Assembly (NCBI GenBank): GCA_030737835.1
Contig: JAUJYN010000050.1
Coordinates: 144,327-208,326 of the forward strand
DNA: 64,000 bases
Origin: Acorus gramineus
Lineage: Eukaryota; Streptophyta; Magnoliopsida; Acorales; Acoraceae
Direction of reading: 5' to 3'
A program made the position numbers and the translations under genes. This document shows positions 55,709-64,000 of this stretch, in pieces; positions within the stretch are counted from its first letter, which is position 1, and each line of letters begins with the position of its first letter. Under the pieces are notes generated by a model. The model saw nothing but the letters and a program-made list of their open reading frames with translations, was not told where the DNA came from and did no database searches.

Positions 55709-56539
55709 CATATTCAAAAAAAATAAAAATAAAAAATTGAATAAAAAAGCTGATTGGGTAAAAGTTAATATTTTCAATCCAATGTAATCATTCAATACAA
55801 ATATCATGAAAGTGCCTATATTTTTTCATAAAATCATATATATCATTAATGGTCATTTATTATTTGTAAAAGATCAAAATATGTGAGTATTATCCCTAGC
55901 ATTATTTAAAAAATGCATGCTGAAAACTTTAGACAAGATATGCAAATTTGATTCCCTTTTCATGAGAGATGATCATATGCTTGTGTTAGTTTTTTTATTT
56001 ATGTGTTGGATTAGTTTTTTTATTTTTGTGTTGGAATTCATGAATCATATAACATGTGAACTTCAACATAATGAGAACAGATAACTCACGTGTTCAAATC
56101 TTCCAATTAAATCTTCTAGGATGTTGGGATTAGAATTACATGTTAAAATTTTATGGCAAGGGCAATGCAAAAAACCTAGTAAAGCTACATAATCAAATCA
56201 ATATGAAAACACAGCAAAAATATTCTGCAAATAAAGAATAGAGGATTAGAAAATCATATCAGTTTTGGTGGAAGCGAGCAGAGATGCTCTATCCTCGGTG
56301 AATAAGGCCCCCTCATGCACAGGGTTGAATGACTCCTACCATTGAGAGATACGACCAGCAAGGTTATGAGTCCTCGGGGTGCGAGCTACAAGGAGACCAC
56401 AATGAATAGCTGTGACCATTTCAAATGCTCAGATTAGAGAGAGGACGAAGAAGATGGAGAGGACTCTCGTGCAAAGGTAAAAACCAAAACAGAAGAACAC
56501 TGATTTTTTTATTGTAGGTGGCTCTAGACTTGTGATATT
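55709..56539. other. Spacer, no gene seen
   Basis: This is AT-rich sequence with short repeats such as GTTAGTTTTTTTATTTATGTG (about 55985-56025). The less AT-rich stretch 56270-56480 has no convincing reading frame. Confidence 0.4.
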
Positions 56540-57108
56540 TCGCTTATTGTGAATGAGACCAATATGACACCTTTATATAGGCATTATAGCAACTTTTAAA
56601 AGGAAAACCGACCACTTAATTGCGCACATTAAAATTGCAACCCGACTACTTAATTGCGCACATTAAACAAAATAATTCACACACATTAGAAATTGTAACC
56701 GACCAATTATTGGAGGAGATTTCTGCGTGGCCTGTTTTAGAAACATTTTGAATTTGTAATTCAAAATAGGAGATGTTGTGATTGACCAAAAGAAACCCAC
56801 GTGCATGGAGCTCAGAGGAGAGGTAGTTTTCCTTTTAAACGTTGCTGTAGTGCCTATATAAAGGTGTCATATTGCTCTCATTCACAATAAGCGACCACTT
56901 AATTGCGCACATTAAAATTACAACCCGACCACTTAATTGCGCACATTAAACAAAATAATTCACACACATTAGAAATTGTAACCGACCAATTATTGGAGGA
57001 GATTTCTGCGTGGCCTGTTTTAGAAACATTTTGAATTTGTAATTCAAAATAGGAGATGTTGTGATTGACCAAAAGAAACCCACGTGCATGGAGCCCAGAG
57101 GAGAGGTA
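56540..57108. repeat. Interleaved inverted (69 bp) and direct (217 bp) repeats
   Basis: Four blocks abut: 56540-56608, 56609-56825, 56826-56894 and 56892-57108. The first and third are near-perfect inverted repeats of 69 bp. The second and fourth are near-identical direct repeats of 217 bp with a 283-bp period. Each inverted block has a TATA-like CCTATATAAAGG, pointing in opposite directions. No reading frame or known element is recognised. Confidence 0.9.
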
Positions 57109-58700
57109 TTTGCACCCCCCCCCCCTGCACGCGCATGCGGGCAGGCCCATGTGTGACCTGCAGCCCGACCCGGCCTGGCCCACCTCGTGGGGAGGCACGA
57201 CACGCATGCTCAGTTAACTAGTTTTTCCAACAGAAATCCAAGCCCACGGGTTGATGGGCTGGGCCTCGTGTGCGCACGCGTAAGGGTTTGGTTCAACAAG
57301 TCTCAACAATGGAATGGTTTGTCTCTATGTATAAGGTGAAAGAACCAAGTGGTTTTAACCAATGTGGGACTAAAGTGTTGGGATAAAAAAGGGAATACTC
57401 AATTTTTAGTCAACCAAAGAATGGGTCATTCAAAATGAGCCCAACACTAACATTACAGGCCTAATATTTGCAATGAAGAACCTAATCAGGATATTGCTTA
57501 CATGAAACGACCATTTGACGACAAACCTGCTAAATGTTCGATAACAAACATTTGTTGTTGCAAACTTTCTAAATGGGCATTTCTTGCGGATCACTTCTGC
57601 CCTTTATGAGTTTCTATCAAGTTGGAGAGGAGAACGCAGTGCACCTAGTGATCCTCTGCCCATTGGCGCAATAGATTTTTAAAATGATGAAGAATGCGAC
57701 AGGGTTGGACGTCAACTTTTCCTCATATTACGAGATGTGGGCTGCGGGGAGGCGGCTTGCGACGTGTGGAGATCAGAGTGTCAAGGTTAGGTCTTCCAGT
57801 CTTTCATTCCCGCCGTGTTGTGAGCTATCTGGTTATCCCGCAACCATGATGTTTTTCGAGGATCCAATGTGTACATTGAAAATATTTGGGGGTCTATTGT
57901 AAACTTTATCCGGGGTTGGGGTCATGCCTTAGCAAGGGCTTGCAGCGTGTTATTTGTGGGGGGTAAATTTGTGGTAGAAGAGTAAGCTGTGATTTTGCAT
58001 CTGCTGTTGGTAGACTCCTCTTCTACCAACCTTGTGCTTTGTATTTTAAATTGGACATGATTGCTTTATATATAATATGAAGGTTCATACATGTCTACCA
58101 TTTAATAAAAAAAAAAACATTTGATAACAAAAGTGAGATTTGAAGCATAGACTAAAAACCATAAAGCCATTTGAAGTTGGGACTCAAAATGGAATATAAA
58201 GAATAGGGGATTAATCACTGAATACCATAGTGCATAAGGATTTAAAAATAAAAATCCAAAAAAAGAATTTTTTTTTTTGCCTGCTAAAAAAAGAATTAAT
58301 TACAACAAAAAAAAAAGAGCATGAAAACTAATAAAAATAATAAGAATAACAATAATAATTTTCTTTCTCTCTCTTAAAACTTAACCCTAGACAGAGAAGG
58401 GGAGGTAGTCTTGATCATATAGTTACAATTAATGATTTCCCACGCGTCACGCATTTATTAACATCACTTCTCCCTCTATGTATATATATGGGGGGGGGGG
58501 GGAGATGTATTTTAAAAGTGTTGATTTATAAGTGCTGATATTGTAAGTGAAGAACTGTTTGGTTTGACAAAAAAAAATAAATTCTTATTTATGGTGTTTA
58601 TAGAAGGGTATTTATGTCTACTTTATAAAACATTTTTTTATTGATAATTGGTTCACCCTTTTTAATAAAATAGAAAAATTGAGAGCAACATGATCTTTCA
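57109..58700. other. Spacer with possible LINE 3' tail
   Basis: No gene is seen. The stretch 57600-58122 ends in TTTAATAAAAAAAAAAAAC with a 72-codon frame before it and looks like the tail of a LINE or a retrocopy, but nothing identifies it. A poly-G run is at about 58489-58502. Confidence 0.35.
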
Positions 58701-60368
58701 ACAGTGAATAAATAACCAGTTTGCCGGTAAAGCAAGGGGTGGTGAAGGATTGTTTAAGTCAACACGAGGTACAAGTTTGTTGCATTCAGGAAACCAAGAT
58801 GTCCCGGATCAAGAACATCACCCTGCGTTCTATTGGGGGTGGACTATTGGACGAAATGGTGGTTCGAGGTTCGGAGGGAGGATCTGGGGGGTTTCTTGTG
58901 GCTTGGAACTCAAGGTTCTGAAGAAGTGTTGATAGCGTGGTTGGTCTCTTCTCTGTTTCAGTGCTGCTGGAGATTACGGGGGACTCGGTTCGCTGGATTT
59001 GCTCAGGGGTGTACGGTCCATAGGGGGACGTGGAACGCGCGACTTGTGGGAGGAGCTCTCAGCCATTCGTCTTAAATGGCCGGGACCATGGTACATGGCC
59101 GGGGACTTCAACGTCACCCGTTGGGTGGAGGATCGCAACAGGCCTTCTCCGATCTCCCCGACCACGCGGGCTTTCAACGACTGGATCAACGCGGAGGGTC
59201 TTTTTGACATCCTCGTCCCCAACGCATCATTCACTTGGAGCAACATGCGGGAATTACCTTCTCTTGCACATCTTGATCGCGTGTTTGTCGACGGGACATG
59301 GGATTTGAGGAGCCCCGTGTGTTGTGCGAGCGCATTATTGAGCATTTTAAAAGGTCCTCCCGACATAGGGGCAGGAAACCAAGGTGGGCAAATGACAACT
59401 TAAGAAGAATATCTAGTGACCTGATGCTAGCGTTGGACACCCCGTTTTGTGAGACAAAAATATTGAGTGTCCTTCGGGGTTCAAAAGGGGATAAAGCGTC
59501 AGGTCCATACAGTTTTTAGCATCCGTTTCTACCAACAATTTTGGGAGGTTCGACATGTTGGAGCTGTTTCCCGAGTTCTTCTCTGGCCGAGGTAACATCA
59601 GAAGTATCAATTCCTCCACGTTTGTGCTGATCCCGAAGCATGAGGGAGCTGTTAGGCTGGGGGTCTACAGATCAATTTGCTTGGTGAACAGTTGTTATAT
59701 GCTTCTATCCAAGGTGATGGCTAACCGTTTACGTAGGCTTTGAATTAAGCTGTTTGAGGATACACAGTCGGCCTTCATCCCCATCCCCGGGACGACATTA
59801 CAAGATGGGTTTTTGGTTACACAAGAACGGGTGTATTCCCTACACAAATGCCATCGCAGAGATGCAACCTTAAAATTGGATTTTGCAAAAGCATATGATA
59901 GCGTTGACTGGGATTTCCTCTTGCAAGTCTGGAGCTTCATGAGTTCAGTGACAATTGGTTGCGCATGCTCTGCTGATGCATCGGGATGGCCAATGCCTCG
60001 GTGGTGATCAATGGGGAGCCTCACGATTTCTTCCCCATTAACTGAGGTCTCCGACAGGGGGACCTCTCTCCCCGTTTATGTTCCTTGTAGTCGCCAATAT
60101 GCTATCCATGATGTGTCAGTCAACGTCGCTGGAGGGATGGCTTTCCGGGCTTGCAAGGATCACGAGTGGTTCGACATTCTCAATTCTGCAATACACAGTC
60201 GACACTATTATGTTTGGTGAGGCAGAGGAGAACAACTTCAGGAGCTTCCATTTTATTATGAAATGTTTAGAACTTCTATCAGGTCTCCAGATCAACTTTG
60301 ACAAGAGTGTCTTGCTACCCATCAATGTGAATTTTGAGCTCGCACAGTCTTTGGCGCACATCGTGGAA
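58701..60368 (+). pseudogene. LINE (L1-type) endonuclease and reverse transcriptase, degenerate
   Basis: The first part is an APE-like endonuclease: VQVCCIQETKM with the catalytic Glu, WPGPWYMAGDFNVTRW with Asp/Asn, and NASFTWSNMRE followed by LAHLDRVFVDG. RT follows in other frames: SSTFVLIPKHEGA, YMLLSKVMANRLRRL, TLKLDFAKAYDSVDW (catalytic Asp) and GLQINFDKSVLLPIN. The FADD box reads TVDT near 60200, so it is mutated. Part of the region between 59400 and 59550 is deleted. The element is cut at about 60368 and its 3' end is missing. Confidence 0.85.
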
Positions 60369-60780
60369 ATGAATTCTCTCCAAAATGTTCCAAGTTTGAC
60401 ACCAATGCTCAAACCCCATGCCTTTATGAAGCCAAGCACCTCAGACAAAGTGTTGTCAACATAGCATCGCTGACCAACCTTGAAGATCTTCGCATTGCGG
60501 GCAAGCCATAACGCCCACGCCACCCCTGGAACGATGCTCCGTCTTGTCTTTCCTGCAGCACTTCGGTCCTCGTTCCTGCCAAGACGCCAACCTGCTAACC
60601 ACATTTCCTCCACGGAGGAGAAGTGAATGTCCAGTTCTATTGCAGCGGCGATGCGGTCCGAAATACTTTGGGCAAACGCGCATTAGCATAGTAGATGAGC
60701 AGTTGTCTCGCTCTCACCATTACACATAACGCATAAGACTGATGCCTCTGCCATCTAGCTCTGACCATTTGTTGTATAGG
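60369..60780 (-). pseudogene. Second LINE fragment, zinc-binding (zf-RVT) region, inverted
   Basis: On the minus strand a Cys/His zf-RVT motif (CVMCNGESETTAHLL) is followed by FAQSISDRIAAA and VEEMWLAGWRLGRNED, then PGVAWALWLARNAKIF, the usual 3' part of plant L1 reverse transcriptase ORFs. It meets the plus-strand LINE head to head at about 60368. It is a different fragment, not the missing end of the first. Confidence 0.8.
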
Positions 60781-60889
60781 AACCATGCAAAACAAAAGTT
60801 CTAGGCTACACTACGTATCAAACGTCTGAAAACGAGTTTGAACAGGTTTTAAAGATTCTAATTTCACAAGAATCATACTTAAAAAACAC
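60781..60889. other. Short spacer
   Basis: Nothing is recognised. Confidence 0.4.
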
Positions 60890-61021
60890 TTATTTCAAAG
60901 CCAAAAAAATAGTTTTTCCGCGAATCTTACAAAAAAACATTCTTTTTAAAAGCTGCTTTTAATGTGAACTATTTATCAAAACTCATTTTTCAACGAGGCC
61001 TTGTGGCTTGTACCAAAACAC

Positions 61022-61775
61022 CAAGTCCTTATTTGGCTATAGGTATAAAGAGTGAATAAATTAAAGGGGCATAGGGTGGTATAACCCATTTTATGCTGTT
61101 TGGTTGGGTGGTATAATCCAGAATCCAAATGCTGGATGGAGAAGGAATAACTCAGAATAGTCATATCAACCCCCAAAATTGATGGCTATCAGAATTTTTT
61201 TTTTCTTGGTAAGAATCGAACCCCGACCTCTCCTTGGGAGAGGATGTGTCTCGACCACCCCACTAAAGGAGTCTGCCACAAAAAAATTATTTTTTGCCCC
61301 TTCTACATTGATGAAGCATTTGGGGCACCATCTCCATTGCATCTATGCGAGAAATAAAAAGGGTGACAATCTTCTTCAACCTTTTTTTTTTTTTTTCTCA
61401 AAAGATTCTTCAACTTTCATTTACACAGGTCATACATGCATTAGTATATGTTAACATACAATTATTCCATATTTCACAATGTCCATTCACACGGCCAAGG
61501 TGCACCCATTTTTTTTTTTAATGATAAAATAAGCTTTTTACGAATTCCAATCAAAAATATTATTTTGAGAGTAAATTAGTCAATATGAAAAGTACAAACC
61601 ATCAATCACACTTTATCTACATTTTATTCTTCCTCAACTAAACACTTCAACATTTATTATTACGTTTTTCAACGAGAATAACTGAAAATACAACCAAACA
61701 GAAAATTACATATTCCATTGATAAAGTTATCTATTCTTGAAAAATGTATAAACCCCAAAATAGCATGTGTTTATA
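61022..61775 (+). mobile_element. MITE of the GTTTTTCAACGAGAATAA family (copy C), with inner insertion
   Basis: The left part has GGTATAAAGAG and TGTTTGGTTGGGTGGTATAA. The right part has TTATTATTACGTTTTTCAAC, GAGAATAACTGAAAATAC and ATTGATAAAGTTATCTATTC, shared with copies A and B. About 61180-61560 is extra sequence. AAAAC occurs on both sides and may be target duplication. Confidence 0.55.
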
Positions 61776-61805
61776 TCAAAACGGTCACTAACTCTAGAAA
61801 CTCAA

Positions 61806-62075
61806 CTAACCAATGAGTCCTCCTTTGGAGGGCTCCACACAAACCTGATCCTCCATGTTTGTGATGCCATTACCATCCACGGCATTGTCGATCTCGAGAC
61901 AGACGTCCTTCAGAAGCTGTTAAGTCCTCTCCAACAGATGATCGATAGCAGTGCAGGCGGAAGGCGGTGGGACACCTTGTTCGTACGATGAGCGGAGGGC
62001 ATCGGATACAGCATTGAGAGCCGATGAGACCATGAAGAGCCGATCTGCCATAGAAGACATCTTTGAAGGATCCAT
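61806..62075 (-). pseudogene. Small unknown gene, copy 2
   Basis: ATG at 62075 gives MDPSKMSSMADRLFMVSSAL, then NAVSDALRSSYEQGVPPPSA and DHLLERT. After one in-frame TAA the same frame goes on with LLKDVCLEIDNAVDGNGI up to TAG 61806-61808, 90 codons in all. GATCAG/GTTTGT near 61843 could be a splice donor, so the end may be intronic. The N-terminus is helix-rich. I do not recognise it. Its conservation between the two copies, mostly silent or conservative changes, suggests a once coding sequence. Confidence 0.5.
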
Positions 62076-62260
62076 GGCTTCGCCTAAAGCCCCCCCCCCT
62101 TCAATCAAACTTTGAGTGTTCTGTTTTTAATATATGTGACTAGTACTAGGAGAGATCCTTGGCTTTGTAAGTGATGGTTCAGTTCCGGATCTAACTAGGT
62201 GTTCATTGTTGTCTTGTTGATATACAATGGTGTGACTAACTAGGTGTGACATGTTCTATG

Positions 62261-63183
62261 TAAACTCGATTTAATAATATTAAGACACCTTCCTTTTATA
62301 TGTTTTTTTTAAGGAATGTATATTTCATAAAGATATACATCCTAGTGAATTGTAAGACCCCTTTACAGAATAAATAAATCATTTAACATCCTATGCTTCA
62401 TTGGAATTACATGTTTCATTTAAATATGAGATTGCAGGTGAAACACCACCCCGTATGTGTTGTATCCACTTTAAGATCACTTTCCACCATGTGAGATGAA
62501 GAAATGTCAAAGATTGTGATTCATCTATCCCTCTTGCAAATCATAATATTTGTCCTTATGAAAGGTCAGTGAATTAAATGTAAATCATTTCCTACAAAGA
62601 ACAATAAATCATAAACTTAAATCTAACAAAAATATCTCAATTTAAGGGGGGTGGGGGGGGGGGTGTGGAATAGGACCAGAAAAGGGACTTGCACATATTT
62701 AACTTCTACAAGGAGGTATATGCTTCATCTTCTTTTAGCACATGGAGGTATACATACTAAATAACTGTCGACACATATCATTACAAAGATGAATAAACTC
62801 TTTTAAACATAGCACTGTACAATCTCTCATAACTGGGAAAAGTCTATCAACAAAGGAGGGGTCCAAAGTTCTGATGCTTCAATCCTCTCAGCACACATTT
62901 AGGAGCTAACAAAGAAAACTTACTTTTGGTAGCTGTTTAATATGAACAATACAAATAAAATGGCTTGTGCCCATTACAGTCCAAGCACATAAAACCAGAC
63001 TGTCCAGATTATCGCGATCTGACAAAAAGCCAAAGTACCAAGAGGGGATAAAATAATACATGGGGAATCCCAAAAAAACAACAGGAATGCTAGGTTAAAA
63101 AATATATATTCAAAGGTTGAGCTTCCATGGAAGGCGGTGGACACAAAAAAATTCCCTGACAATTTTCTACATGAGCATGTCTC
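62261..63183. other. Spacer and 3' UTR of the PP2A A-subunit gene
   Basis: No further gene is seen. The right part (about 62930-63183) is likely the 3' UTR of the minus-strand PP2A gene. A G-run lies at about 62645-62664. Confidence 0.45.
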
Positions 63184-63708
63184 CTAACTGGACATCATCT
63201 GGTCACTTGCCTGAAGCGCCTGGTTTGCGAAATACCTGACATCGACATCTGGATCTTCGCTGAGCTCAACAAGGCAGGGACGGATCGTCTGCTCCACCAC
63301 CTGTTATATATAAGCACCAACAAAGCAGTGGCAAGAAATTCTTAATGGTATTCTTATTCTTATTTTCAATGTTATTGATATTCAGGAAGCAATGAATCAC
63401 ACAGTGATCATCTAATTACTCACAGATTGATTAACTATGGGAATGAGTGCCTGCAACACCTTTGCCACGTTGAATTTGATATTCGGTACCCTGGGTTGTG
63501 GAAGAGATATAATGAGTTGGGGCACTCGGTCGCATAATAAATGAATGGAAAATGAATTTTGATTTTACCTGTCCTTCGAGGCAGTAATGACTACAGGCAA
63601 GAGCTTATGGCACGTAATATCTGGACCCATGACGGGGACGAGTAGGGAGATTGCATGTAGAATGGTCATCCGATACAAGTAGTGCGGATTGCTGATCTTG
63701 TCGAGGAC
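63184..63708 (-). CDS. PP2AA: PP2A 65-kDa scaffold (A) subunit, last three visible exons
   Basis: Protein phosphatase 2A subunit A is the HEAT-repeat scaffold that joins the catalytic C and regulatory B subunits in cytosol and nucleus. Exons on the minus strand are 63708-63569, 63490-63424 and 63300-63184, with AG acceptors, GT donors and a single open frame of 107 residues ending TAG at 63184-63186. Sequence: NPHYLYRMTILHAISLL, then TCHKLLPVVITASKDRVPNI, KFNVAKVLQALIPIV and TIRPCLVELSEDPDVDVRYF, ending SDQMMSS. This is the highly conserved C-terminus of plant A subunits (about 587 residues), covering the last HEAT repeats that bind the catalytic subunit. It looks functional. The rest lies right of the window. 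Confidence 0.95.
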
Positions 63709-64000
63709 CTATTAGGATTATGGGTCAGTGGAGGTCAGCTCATGCAATTGCTTTGAGATTTTAAGGTGCTTGACAGCTTCATGATTGAGTTCAAATACAT
63801 ATATATAGCCCACATCAACAAAAATGTAAAATTAAAATCCCGGAATAGTGTACTAATAAAGATTTGCAAATCTTGTACACTCACCAAAATGAGTGCAAGT
63901 TAAATGAAACTGAACTGCCACAGTTGGGCGAGGAAGAAAATCGCATGATAATAGGGTAAAACTAGGACAGGGGATTAGAGATTTAAAGACGAGTACATCT
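63709..64000 (-). other. Intron of the PP2A A-subunit gene
   Basis: The acceptor is CTAATAG at 63709-63715 on the minus strand. No coding sequence typical of the preceding HEAT repeats is seen up to the window end, so this is probably one intron. Confidence 0.6.

Larger units (their letters stand above)
60890..62260. repeat. Duplicated segment, copy 2
   Basis: It is the counterpart of 37690-38560. It carries a MITE-containing insertion (about 61022-61775) between GTACCAAAACAC and ACTAACTCTAGAAACTCAAC, where copy 1 has the uninterrupted site near 37840. Confidence 0.8.

Noticed and set aside
1-64000. tRNA, rRNA or snoRNA genes
   Set aside because: The only tRNA-like matches seen are retrotransposon primer binding sites; no cloverleaf with A and B boxes was noticed by eye.

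Overview
The window is nuclear DNA of a flowering plant. This follows from introns with GT/AG borders, plant-lineage transposons of nearly every class, and two recognisable host genes: the 3' end of a PP2A scaffold (A) subunit gene and a single-exon, GC-rich exonuclease-like gene. The species cannot be fixed from the sequence. Host coding sequence covers only about 1.4 kb; most of the rest is transposable elements, often nested.

Layout. 1-6349: a gag-only Gypsy (Tekay-like) element with 3.2-kb LTRs, inserted into a hAT element (6350-9076). 9.4-9.8 kb: a minisatellite. 10.0-10.9 kb: a Mutator-like (MULE) remnant. 11465-19052: a second hAT element with an 8-bp target duplication; it holds a MITE and a reverse-oriented solo LTR (14447-17540) of the Tekay family, and it landed in a paralogue of the 5' flank of a Myb/SANT pseudogene found at 37 kb. 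About 19245-31063: a 5'-truncated Tat/Ogre-type Gypsy element with protease, G-patch, a probable pol intron, RT, two RNase H domains and integrase. Its 3' region carries a five-exon ANTISENSE gene (26646-30103) that encodes a plant mobile domain and a long coiled coil, flanked on both sides by related 27-28 bp minisatellites. 31064-32804: a truncated Tekay-type LTR. 32805-37480: a Myb/SANT-like pseudogene split by a solo LTR (33122-36056). 37.7-38.6 kb and 60.9-62.3 kb: two copies of one duplicated segment with a small unknown gene, told apart by MITE insertions. 39508-40344: the exonuclease-like gene. 40615-41435: a non-autonomous hAT element with perfect 8-bp TSDs. About 42264-50044: a MULE with a FAR1-type transposase (+) and a convergent Ulp1 protease gene with a PMD/DUF1985-like N-terminus (-). 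50921-55703: a structurally complete, young Copia element whose gag N-terminus is replaced by a GC-rich low-complexity island. 56540-57108: an interleaved inverted/direct repeat. 58.7-60.8 kb: two LINE remnants head to head. 63184-63708: the last three visible exons of the PP2A A-subunit gene (-), continuing beyond the window.

The host genes do not form a pathway together. The strongest candidates for something new are the antisense spliced PMD/coiled-coil gene with its flanking arrays, the PMD-like modules in two unrelated transposon classes, the dense TTACATTT/AAATGTAA motif field of the MULE, the gag-replacing GC island of the Copia element, and the 56.5-kb repeat. All boundaries, translations and similarities were read by eye; no database search was run.
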